A stretch of 64,000 nucleotides of DNA from NCBI RefSeq assembly GCF_034044715.1, contig NZ_JAXCLW010000002.1, positions 682,001 through 746,000 on the forward strand, read 5' to 3'. The notes beneath the pieces were generated by a model. The model saw nothing but the letters and a program-made list of their open reading frames with translations. It did not search any database and was not told the origin of the DNA. Position numbers and translations under genes: made by a program. Positions 53,282 through 60,815 of this stretch are shown piece by piece. This stretch comes from Dongia_B soli. GTDB lineage: Bacteria > Pseudomonadota > Alphaproteobacteria > Dongiales > Dongiaceae. Numbering within the stretch: the first letter of the stretch is position 1; each line of letters begins with the position of its first letter.

Positions 53282-53737
53282 ATGTCCGTGATGTTCAGGG
53301 CCCGCATGCACCAGCCACACAACGTCGGTGCCTTATCTTCTTTAAGGCTATCTCTAATCTTCGCATCGGCGGCATTTCTTTCCGCCTGCATGCCACAAGA
53401 GCGGGTGGCGGAGCCGACACTGGTGATGAAAGTCGGCGCCGCTGTAGAGCCTGCAGCGCAATGCATTTCCACCGGCCTCGGCATCGAATTTCGCGATAAA
53501 CATCCGCGACTGGATTTTTATCGCGGTGTAGCAGAAATCACCATCAATGCACCCCGCGGCGGAGTGCTGGCTTTCGTCACTGTGGAGCCGGATGTCTATC
53601 AGGGCTCCGTCGTCAGCTTCCATAACGGCGATCTCTATTGGCCGAACCATGAGGTCAGTGGTGTCTATCCGGATATCGCGCGCGACAACTGGCACCGCGT
53701 TGAGCGGACGGTACAGAACTGCGACAAGACGGCGTGA
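53282..53737 (+). CDS. small predicted lipoprotein, function unknown
   Basis: A 151-residue protein with a lipoprotein signal peptide (lipobox LSAC, Cys about residue 36 from this start) and a secreted domain of about 110 residues containing two further Cys (CISTGLG ... QNCDKT) that could form a disulfide. No family was recognised. The ATG 53282 is picked because AAGGAG lies 4 nt upstream; later ATGs (53291, 53306) would shorten the N-terminus. It converges with the MFS gene 5 nt downstream. Confidence 0.65.
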   Translation: MSVMFRARMHQPHNVGALSSLRLSLIFASAAFLSACMPQERVAEPTLVMKVGAAVEPAAQCISTGLGIEFRDKHPRLDFYRGVAEITINAPRGGVLAFVTVEPDVYQGSVVSFHNGDLYWPNHEVSGVYPDIARDNWHRVERTVQNCDKTA

Positions 53738-53742
53738 GATCG

Positions 53743-55080
53743 TTAAGGCTTGCCGATATTAACCGGCAGCGGCGCGAGCCAGCGGAGACGCAACGCGACA
53801 CCGAGCAGGAGCAGCATGGCGATGCCGAGCAAGGCGACGACTCCATGCCACCCATTAACGCCCCACATTAGGCCGGAAGCCGAGCCAACGCCGCTGCTGC
53901 CGAGATAATAGCAGCAGAGATAGATCGCCGAGGCGAGCGCCCTCGCCCGCAAGGCACGCCGGCCGATCCAGCTGCTGGCGACCGAATGGCCGCCAAAGAA
54001 GCCGAAGGTCAAGCCGGCAACGCCCAGCACCACGAGGATCAGCGAATTGGCTGCGGTCATCGCCAGGCCGGCAGCCATCACGGCGATCATGATCCACAGC
54101 ACGTTGCGACGGCCAAATCGGTCGGCGAGCTTCCCTGCCCAGGCCGAACCGACAATGCCAACCAGATAGAGCGTGAAGACGAGGCCGATCTGGCTTGGCC
54201 GCAGATTGAAAGGTGCCGCTTCCAGGCGGTAGCCGAGATAGTTATAGACGCTGACAAAGCAGCCCATCAGCAAGAAGCCGGTCACGAAAAGCCAAGGCAG
54301 GCCGGCATCGCCGAAATGCGCCCTTGCGTCAGCCAGCAGATCCTTCGGCTTCAGGCCGGTCGGGCGGAAATGCCTAGACGGCGGCAGGCTGCGCCAGAAT
54401 TCCAGCGCAGCCAGGATGCCAAGTACGCCAAGTACCGCCACGGCATAGCGCCAGGAGATCCATTCCGTCAGAGTGGACATCAGGAATCGGCCGCTCATGC
54501 CGCCAAGGCCATTGCCGGCGATATAGAGACCCATCGACCGACCGAGCGACTGGGCGTCGATTTCCTCGCTGAGATAAGCCATGGCGACGGCCGGCAGCCC
54601 AGCCAAAGCGAGTCCCATCAAGCCGCGTAGAATGACGAGCTGCTGGAAATTGCCGGCGAAAGTGGCTGCAAGCGTAAAGATCGCGGCCAATGCCAAAGAA
54701 GCATTCATGATCGGCTTACGACCGAACCGGTCGGCGAGCAGGCTGGCCGGAATGAGCGCCACCGCCAGGGCTCCGGTCGCCGCCGAGACCACGCCGCTGG
54801 CAGCGGCGGGGATTAAGTGGAACTCGTCGGAGAACATCGGCATCAAAGGCTGCAGGCCGTAAAGCAGCGCGAAGGTCGCGAAACCGCCCACAAACATTGC
54901 CCGTGCCGTCCGGCGGTAGGCCGGCGTTCCAGCCAACAGCCCGCCACCTGTTTGGTCCGCTGTCGCAAGCACCACCTCGATCGGCGGCGGCTCATTCCGC
55001 ACGACATTGTCGTTGCTCGCAGCGGCTTCGGCAGAAACGGGTTGCGGATGTTCGGATAATCCGTGGTCCAAGGCCATCAT
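53743..55080 (-). CDS. MFS transporter, YnfM-like
   Basis: A 445-residue inner-membrane exporter with twelve predicted helices after a polar N-terminal extension of about 55 residues. The MFS signature after TM2 reads LADRFGRKPIM, repeated as LADRFGRRNVL in the second half. The pattern matches the YnfM/AraJ-like drug-efflux group. A LysR regulator is divergently transcribed 116 nt away, the same layout as ynfM-ynfL in E. coli. Two adjacent ATGs (55078-55080 and 55075-55077) are equivalent start candidates. Substrate unknown. Confidence 0.87.
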   Translation of the reverse strand: MMALDHGLSEHPQPVSAEAAASNDNVVRNEPPPIEVVLATADQTGGGLLAGTPAYRRTARAMFVGGFATFALLYGLQPLMPMFSDEFHLIPAAASGVVSAATGALAVALIPASLLADRFGRKPIMNASLALAAIFTLAATFAGNFQQLVILRGLMGLALAGLPAVAMAYLSEEIDAQSLGRSMGLYIAGNGLGGMSGRFLMSTLTEWISWRYAVAVLGVLGILAALEFWRSLPPSRHFRPTGLKPKDLLADARAHFGDAGLPWLFVTGFLLMGCFVSVYNYLGYRLEAAPFNLRPSQIGLVFTLYLVGIVGSAWAGKLADRFGRRNVLWIMIAVMAAGLAMTAANSLILVVLGVAGLTFGFFGGHSVASSWIGRRALRARALASAIYLCCYYLGSSGVGSASGLMWGVNGWHGVVALLGIAMLLLLGVALRLRWLAPLPVNIGKP

Positions 55081-55176
55081 CGGCTCGTATATCGCAAAAG
55101 CATCAAGGAAGAGATGCCGTTACAAATTATCTGGGGCTTGGTCCAACAGATTGTCCAATATATATTTCATAGCCTA

Positions 55177-55197
55177 TTTATATGCGGAAAATATAAA
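55177..55197. promoter_or_regulatory. inverted repeat overlapping the lysR start codon (LysR-type box)
   Basis: Perfect 7-bp inverted repeat TTTATAT (55177-55183) / ATATAAA (55191-55197) with a 7-nt spacer, overlapping the A of the LysR ATG at 55197. It contains T-N11-A spacing and sits in an A+T-rich island (55155-55197) between the divergent MFS and LysR genes. An autoregulatory binding site is likely, since binding here would block the gene's own translation start or promoter. Confidence 0.55.
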
Positions 55198-56093
55198 TGG
55201 AATTGCGCCATCTCCGTTATTTCGTCGCGGTCGCTGAGGAGCTGCATTTCACCCGGGCGGCGGAGCGCCTGCATATCGGCCAGCCGCCCCTTAGCCAGCA
55301 GATCCAGGCGCTGGAACAGGAACTGGGCGTCGAGCTGCTGGCCCGTAGCAAGCGCCGCGTCAGCCTCACCGAGGCCGGCAAGCGTTTCCTGGTCAGTGCC
55401 CGGCGCATCTTGGCCGAGGCGGATCAGGCCGCCGACGATGCCCGGCGGGCCGCACGCGGCGAATTGGGCGAGTTGCGCATTGGCTTTTCCTCTTCGGTCC
55501 CCTTCACCAGCATGCTGCCGCGCCTGCTGCACGACTACCGGCAGGCCCACCCGCAGGTGACGCTGACCCTGCGGGAAATGTTCGCCGTCGAACAGATGGA
55601 AGCCTTGCGGGCGGATAAGCTGGATATCGGCCTGGTACGCCATAGCGGCTTGGAGCATCCGGCGGATCTGGAATTCCACGAGATCCGCCAGGATCCCCTG
55701 CGCGTCGCAATCAATGCCGGCCATCCCTTGGCGAGCCGCGCGATATTGCAGATGAGCGATCTGCGGGATGAGGGATTTATCGGATACCCGCCGGGCACCG
55801 GCAGCGGCTTTACGCTTCAATTGCATCGGCTATGCCTCGCCGCCGGCTTTGCGCCGCGCGTGGTCCAGGAGGCACGCGAAATCACCACGCAGATCGGATT
55901 AGCGGCTGCCGGCCTTGGCATCGCCGTCCTGCCGGCTCCCTTCGAATGCATCAAGATCGATGGTGTTCGCTATGTGCCTTTGGCCGATGACGGGGCCTAT
56001 CTGGCGCTGGCGGTAGCGACCCGTCGCTTGGCGCCCAGCCCGCTGGTGGGCGGGTTTCTCGAGAGCCTTTGGACGCTGACCGCGTCCACGTAA
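55197..56093 (+). CDS. LysR-family regulator, YnfL-like
   Basis: A 298-residue regulator: winged HTH at 1-60 (MELRHLRYFVAVAEELHFTRAAERLHIGQPPLSQQIQALE), a linker helix, and a two-lobed ligand-binding domain (from LGELRIGFSSSVPF to the end). It is transcribed divergently from the YnfM-like exporter, which it probably regulates on binding an unknown small molecule. The start ATG overlaps an inverted repeat (see site at 55177-55197). Confidence 0.93.
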   Translation: MELRHLRYFVAVAEELHFTRAAERLHIGQPPLSQQIQALEQELGVELLARSKRRVSLTEAGKRFLVSARRILAEADQAADDARRAARGELGELRIGFSSSVPFTSMLPRLLHDYRQAHPQVTLTLREMFAVEQMEALRADKLDIGLVRHSGLEHPADLEFHEIRQDPLRVAINAGHPLASRAILQMSDLRDEGFIGYPPGTGSGFTLQLHRLCLAAGFAPRVVQEAREITTQIGLAAAGLGIAVLPAPFECIKIDGVRYVPLADDGAYLALAVATRRLAPSPLVGGFLESLWTLTAST

Positions 56094-56105
56094 CCGCGGG
56101 TGCCG

Positions 56106-56438
56106 TCAATATTCGTGAATGCCATAGATCTTATCGACGTCAAAATAATAGCGCCGCCCCTGCCCGTCCGAGCCGTTCACGTCCACCTGGTCATAGACGC
56201 GGTGATTAACAATCGTCAGGGAGCTGAGGCGCTGCTTGATATCGGGCTGCCGCTCAAGGATATGGCGATCCTCCCAATTGACGGCATCGAGCGCAGTATT
56301 GGCACGAATCGGAATGGCTGTCTCGATAGTGCGGCCGTCGTTTCGCGACTGGGTATAGTGAGGTGCGGGCCTGGTCGCACAGCCTACTGCCAGGAGGATG
56401 ATGGGAACCAGAAATGACGCAATCCGTGCGACGCTCAT
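56106..56438 (-). CDS. small predicted lipoprotein, function unknown
   Basis: A 110-residue protein: lipoprotein signal peptide with lipobox AVGC (Cys20), then about 90 residues of mixed charge (DAVNWEDRHILERQPDIKQRLSSL and a C-terminal RRYYFDVDKIYGIHEY). No family was recognised. The ATG at 56436-56438 has CGGAGC upstream; the open extension to 56483 is polar and would bury the signal peptide. It converges on the LysR gene. Confidence 0.62.
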   Translation of the reverse strand: MSVARIASFLVPIILLAVGCATRPAPHYTQSRNDGRTIETAIPIRANTALDAVNWEDRHILERQPDIKQRLSSLTIVNHRVYDQVDVNGSDGQGRRYYFDVDKIYGIHEY

Positions 56439-56552
56439 GCCCGTTGCTCCGCTGTCATCGCCATTCTCGTCATAACACCGCAAGCGGACAAAATATCCGC
56501 ATACAGCAGCTTATTTCTGTGTTGAGAAGTACCCGTAAGGTATTGAGTTTGT

Positions 56553-56627
56553 TGGTGAGCCGGGCGGGGTTCGAACCCGCGACCTACTGATTAAAAGTCA
56601 GTTGCTCTACCACTGAGCTACCGGCCC
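56553..56627 (-). tRNA. tRNA-Lys (anticodon TTT)
   Basis: On the minus strand, acceptor GGGCCGG starts at 56627 and pairs with CCGGCTC (one G-U), followed by discriminator A and encoded CCA (56553-56555). The D-arm GCTCAGTGGTAGAGC, anticodon loop CTTTTAA and T-arm GCGGGTTCGAACCCCGC are normal. 75 nt with CCA. Confidence 0.97.
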
Positions 56628-56747
56628 ACTGGCGACATCGCCAGCGCCGGGCTGGGGTCGCGATCTCGCCGCCGGACCAATTGGGGGCGGGCGCCCTCAC
56701 TTCCCAAAATCCGGGGTAAAAAGCAAGCCAAAACTGCCTCTTATCCC

Positions 56748-57656
56748 CTATTTACCGGCCGGCCGCGCTCGATTCACCAGAAAAACCCCGACGAGGATAA
56801 AAATCGCCGCGATCAGCAAAACGTAGGATGCCGATTCGCCCAGGACCAGGATGGCGATCAATGACCCGACAATTGCAGCGACGGAGCCGATCTGGCTGAG
56901 ATAGACCGGGCCGGCGACATATTGCAGGAAGAAAAAGAGGATATAGGTAATGGCAATGATCAGGCTTTGGCATGCGAGCAACAGGAGGGCCGCTCGGTCA
57001 TAGGCCTGGAAACCAAGTGATGTCGAGCTGAGCCAAGCGGCGCCGAAGAGGACAAGGGCGCCGCCCAATAACATGCCGGGCGCCAGCGATAGAGACGTCG
57101 CGCCCGCTGGCCAACGCCGCGTGCGATAGATATTGCCGATCGACAGCAATATCGGCGCGGCAAACGCAGCCAAGACCCAGATCCAGCTGGCGGGCTCGCG
57201 CCACGACTGAGATAGGGCCAGAGCCAATGCACCTGCCAGGCCGCAGAAAACGCCGAGAGCTCGCTGCCATTGATAGCGTTCCATGTGCATTCCCAAAGCC
57301 AGCAGATAGGTGACGAGTGGCGGAAAAGCCGTGGCGAGAGAGATGAAACTAACCCCGACATGGGGTACGGCGGAAAAGCTCAACGCATTCGGCAGGCCAA
57401 TGCTGACCAGGCCGGAGAAGAGATAGTATTCGATATGGTGACAGCTCAGACGCGGCGCTTGTCGCGCAAGGGCCGAAATCAGCACCAAGATCAAACCGGC
57501 AAACAGCACGGACCAGAAGACGAAGCCGAGCAGAGGCAGGTCGAAGCGATGGGCCACTTTCACAAGGTTAGCTGTGACACCGAGCAGGCTGCCCACGGTC
57601 ACCAGGCAACCGAGCGGCAGAAACCCGTGTCGATGCATTTTGGCTTGTTGGGACAT
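56748..57656 (-). CDS. EamA/DMT-family transporter
   Basis: A 302-residue inner-membrane protein with ten predicted helices in two repeats, the EamA layout. The second repeat ends with ILVLGESASYVLLIAAIFILVGVFLV, a typical EamA tail with the conserved Gly-Glu. Substrate is not predictable; family members export metabolites such as amino acids. The start MSQQAKMHRH (ATG 57654-57656) fits a short cytosolic N-terminus. No regulator is adjacent. Confidence 0.83.
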   Translation of the reverse strand: MSQQAKMHRHGFLPLGCLVTVGSLLGVTANLVKVAHRFDLPLLGFVFWSVLFAGLILVLISALARQAPRLSCHHIEYYLFSGLVSIGLPNALSFSAVPHVGVSFISLATAFPPLVTYLLALGMHMERYQWQRALGVFCGLAGALALALSQSWREPASWIWVLAAFAAPILLSIGNIYRTRRWPAGATSLSLAPGMLLGGALVLFGAAWLSSTSLGFQAYDRAALLLLACQSLIIAITYILFFFLQYVAGPVYLSQIGSVAAIVGSLIAILVLGESASYVLLIAAIFILVGVFLVNRARPAGK

Positions 57657-57872
57657 CGGATGGTTTTCAGCTCCCGAGTTCCTAAGCACTGACCAGCCGG
57701 CACGGCGCCTCGCGCATGACGTGGCCTGTCAGCTCCTATCGCAGGGAACTCCCCTGCTTATCCTTGCTCATTTCACGGAAGCGTGAAAGCCTGAGGATGC
57801 CGGCGCGGTTCCCCGCCGGGAACCGTCCTGTCAGGCTTACGTTTACAAAACTATCGTTTAAGGAGGGATCAG

Positions 57873-58088
57873 ATGGGCAATACCTACGCGATTTCCGAGA
57901 TCGTCGGGACCTCGGAGAAAAGCGTCGAAGACGCGATCGAAAGCGGCATCGCCACGGCATCCAAGTCATTACGCAATCTCGACTGGTTTGAAGTCAGCAA
58001 TGTCCGTGGTCATTTGAGCGACGGGAAAGTCGCCCATTATCAGGTGACCTTGCGCATCGGCTTCCGTTACGAGACAAGCGGATCGTGA
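57873..58088 (+). CDS. dodecin (flavin-binding)
   Basis: A 71-residue protein matching dodecin: YAISEIVGTSEKSVEDAI (strand-helix), a second strand with the flavin-stacking Trp in LDWFEVSNVRGHL, and a last strand YQVTLRIGFRYE. Dodecins form dodecamers that store or buffer flavin. A strong AAGGAGGGAT ribosome site lies just upstream. Its stop overlaps the start of the LpxR-like gene (TGATG). Confidence 0.93.
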   Translation: MGNTYAISEIVGTSEKSVEDAIESGIATASKSLRNLDWFEVSNVRGHLSDGKVAHYQVTLRIGFRYETSGS

Positions 58089-59143
58089 TGCCGAAAATAA
58101 CGCGGTCAGATTTGCACGTTACGTCTCTAAAAATCTCCATTCTTGGCTTCAGTCTGCTGTTGCTGTCGGTCTCACCGGATCGGGCAACAGCAGACGATGC
58201 CGGGCGCTTATCGATCGTGGAGGAGAATGACTCCATTGTTTTCGACAGCGACCGGTACTACACGCAGGGTCTGCAATTCTCGTATCTAACCCCCGATATC
58301 GCCGCAAGCAGCGACTGGGTTTCGCCTTTCAACCTGCTTGGCGACAATCTGCCGGTGTTTCCAACCGACGCGGCGCAAAGCTCGCGCCGCTATGAGATCC
58401 TGTTAGGTCAACAAATCTTCACCCCGCGAAATACCCAGAACGAACCGCCGGATCCTGACGACCGACCTTATGCTGGTTGGCTCTATACTGGTGTCGGCCT
58501 GATCCAGGATACGGATAGACGCCAGCTCGATCATCTCGAGCTGTTGATCGGTGTCGTGGGACCTGCCGCTCTGGGGCGTCAGGCGCAGAATGACTGGCAT
58601 CAATTCATCGGCGTGGAAAAGGCGCAAGGCTGGGATTCGCAGTTGCATAACGAGCCCGGCGTGATGCTGAGCTACGAGCATAAGTGGCGCTTCCTGCAGT
58701 CTTTGGGCGATGGCTTTGCTGTCGATGCAATTCCGGAAGTCGGCGCGACTGCAGGTAACGTCATGACCTATGGCGAGATCGGGACGATGTTCCGTATCGG
58801 CCGCAACCTGGAAGCCGATTACGGTCCGCAGCGCATGCGCCCTGCTTTATCCGGTACCAGTTATTTCAATCGCGATTATCTCGACGGTCCTTTCGGCTTT
58901 TACTTCTATGTCGGCGCCCAAGGGCGTGCCGTCGCGCGCAATATTTTTCTGGACGGCAATACCTTCGAAGACAGTCACAGTGTCAACAAGAAGGTCTTTG
59001 TCGGCGACTTGACCGGCGGGCTTGCATTGTTCTGGTCCAATGCCGTTAAGCTCGATATGACCGTGACCTATCGCACCGACGAATTCGACGGCCAGGAGCG
59101 GAATGCGAAATTTGCCGGTCTCAACTTGTCCTTCGGGTTGTGA
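58088..59143 (+). CDS. LpxR-like outer membrane protein (DUF2219, lipid A 3'-O-deacylase family)
   Basis: A 351-residue secreted beta-barrel protein of the LpxR family. A signal peptide (1-35, ending ATAD) is followed by EENDSIVFDSDRYYTQGLQFSY, which contains the Asn-Asp and Thr/Ser positions of the LpxR active site, then DDRPYAGWLYTG and DWHQFIGVEKAQGW with His and Glu at the expected spacing, and GATAGNVMTYGEIGTMFRIG. It ends with an aromatic-rich final strand (LNLSFGL). LpxR removes the 3' acyl chains of lipid A. The ATG overlaps the dodecin stop, so they are co-translated, an unexplained pairing. Confidence 0.85.
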   Translation: MPKITRSDLHVTSLKISILGFSLLLLSVSPDRATADDAGRLSIVEENDSIVFDSDRYYTQGLQFSYLTPDIAASSDWVSPFNLLGDNLPVFPTDAAQSSRRYEILLGQQIFTPRNTQNEPPDPDDRPYAGWLYTGVGLIQDTDRRQLDHLELLIGVVGPAALGRQAQNDWHQFIGVEKAQGWDSQLHNEPGVMLSYEHKWRFLQSLGDGFAVDAIPEVGATAGNVMTYGEIGTMFRIGRNLEADYGPQRMRPALSGTSYFNRDYLDGPFGFYFYVGAQGRAVARNIFLDGNTFEDSHSVNKKVFVGDLTGGLALFWSNAVKLDMTVTYRTDEFDGQERNAKFAGLNLSFGL

Positions 59144-59296
59144 CTTGGCATCTCCATGCGCTGCATTTCGCCGGTTAGTCGTATTTGGACTTGGCCGGCG
59201 GTAAGTCAGAGGGCATCACGAGGCGAAGAGAGATCCGAGCCGCAGGGTCTAGGCGCATCCACGGATATCGGCTATATCTTCTGATACCAAGGACAG

Positions 59297-59803
59297 ATGG
59301 CGCGGTGGATCAGTGTTGTGTCAGCCGGATCGCATCGACGATTGAGCTTCCTGATCTGTTTCGGGTTTTTGATCGCCGCAACAGCTTGCACTCCCGCGCA
59401 TAATTCCGACCAAGATGCCGGGGTCCGGACGGAGCAACCGGCGAGCTCTCTTGGACGCGCCCATGCGAGAATTGATCGCTTGTATCTCGATGCGGCGGAG
59501 GTGCTGAGCAAACAATCCAGTGGTGGCAAGATTGATATCAAACGGCTAGCCGGCGATATCAACGCCATCTCGTCGGATGATATGGCGTCCGATCCTTGCC
59601 TGGCGCAAAAGCGGTCGCAGCTTATGCCGATTTTGATCTCGCTTGCCGTTATCGACGGCATGCCCGATCCTGCGGAACGGCGCGATCTGCAGGCCGAGGC
59701 CTATCGGCGTTTGCAGGCGCTTGGCGATCCCTCTCGACAATCATCCATGGGCGATGTCTGTTTCGGGCAGAAATTTCCCAATCTCGCCAAGATGAAAAAG
59801 TGA
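59297..59803 (+). CDS. predicted lipoprotein, function unknown
   Basis: A 168-residue protein with a lipoprotein-type N-terminus (hydrophobic stretch LSFLICFGFLIAATAC, Cys about residue 31), a helical region (LGRAHARIDRLYLDAAEVLSKQ), and two later Cys (DPCLAQ, DVCFGQ). No family recognised. It begins 153 nt after the LpxR-like gene on the same strand. Confidence 0.62.
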   Translation: MARWISVVSAGSHRRLSFLICFGFLIAATACTPAHNSDQDAGVRTEQPASSLGRAHARIDRLYLDAAEVLSKQSSGGKIDIKRLAGDINAISSDDMASDPCLAQKRSQLMPILISLAVIDGMPDPAERRDLQAEAYRRLQALGDPSRQSSMGDVCFGQKFPNLAKMKK

Positions 59804-60299
59804 CCGCTTTCTACGCTGTCTGTACGGCTTTAGCGGCTTCGGCGCGGGCCGCCATGAAGGTTTTCAGCGGCGCTTCGAAGGCGAGAGCGGCAGGGAATAA
59901 AGCTTCATATCCTCTCCGATGCGATCCGAGACGCAGGATCGGCAAGATAACACCGAGCGCCGCTATTTCTTTTGAGGAGTGGTCCCTTTGGTCGTTACCG
60001 ACCGGTTGTCCGAAGGCAGTTCGGCACAGCGGATGCATCTCGGCAGCCCCCCGGTACCGGGTATGCGGAAGGATGGATCGATATTCTGACCTTCACCACA
60101 AAAGGCATTGTCGTGATAGACGCGGCGCGTATTCGTTTTACTGGAGTGGAATGGGGGAATCCGGCTCATGCGCTTTTCCTTTCTCCCAATGATCGCAAAT
60201 TCAAATTGTCAGATAAGCAGGCTGTTCACTCCTTTGCTCCGCCCGTCTTCTAGCTGTCTTTCGTGCCTTACTGGCCGGTGACCATTACCTCGGTTAACA
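59804..60299. other. gene-poor stretch with a possible minus-strand gene remnant
   Basis: About 500 bases. On the minus strand a 75-codon open frame (59811-60038) ends PAALAFEAPLKTFMAARAEAAKAVQTA-like residues that look like an amphipathic helical C-terminus, but its upstream part is not convincing and no ribosome site was seen. It may be a decayed gene. Plus-strand frames here (59972-60253) are also unsupported. No RNA gene or repeat seen. Confidence 0.3.
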
Positions 60300-60815
60300 T
60301 CACTCGGTCGCAAATTTTTGCATCAGGCGCTCGACCACCCGTGGCGAAGCGAATTGATCGATCCTGCCACCGAGCCGGCCGATTTCCTTGACGAAACGTG
60401 ATGAAATGAACTGGGAGCCTTCCGACGCCATGAGGAAAACGGTTTCGATGCGAGGATTGAGCCGCGAATTCATGCCGGCCATCTGGAATTCATATTCGAA
60501 ATCCGAGACGGCACGCAGTCCGCGGACAATGACGCGGGCCCCCTGCTTCTCGGCAAAGTGCATCAGCAGATTGTCGAAGCTGAGGGTTTTGACCCGGTCG
60601 GCCGGCAAGCCATTCTTAGGATCGGCAACTTCATCCTGAACCAAAGCAAGACGCTCTTCGACGCTGAACAGCGGTCCCTTCCCTGCATTGACCGAGACGG
60701 CGATGATCAATTGATCGACCAGCGACACTGCCCGGCGGATGATATCCATATGGCCATTGGTGATCGGGTCGAAAGTCCCCGGGTAAATCCCGATCCGCGG
60801 CGCCTTATCAGGCAT
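60300..60815 (-). CDS. coaD: phosphopantetheine adenylyltransferase
   Basis: Transfers AMP from ATP to 4'-phosphopantetheine, the penultimate step of coenzyme A synthesis. The 171-residue protein has GIYPGTFDPITNGHMDII (with the T/HxGH nucleotidyl motif), VIVRGLRAVSDFEYEFQMAGMN and SSRFVKEIGRLGG, all standard. The ATG at 60813-60815 overlaps the gyrA 3' end by 8 nt. Open frame upstream to 60989 is inside gyrA and was rejected. Confidence 0.96.
   Translation of the reverse strand: MPDKAPRIGIYPGTFDPITNGHMDIIRRAVSLVDQLIIAVSVNAGKGPLFSVEERLALVQDEVADPKNGLPADRVKTLSFDNLLMHFAEKQGARVIVRGLRAVSDFEYEFQMAGMNSRLNPRIETVFLMASEGSQFISSRFVKEIGRLGGRIDQFASPRVVERLMQKFATE

Noticed and set aside
59963..60253. Small frames on both strands in the gap before coaD
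   Set aside because: No ribosome site, no hydrophobic or conserved pattern, and they overlap each other.
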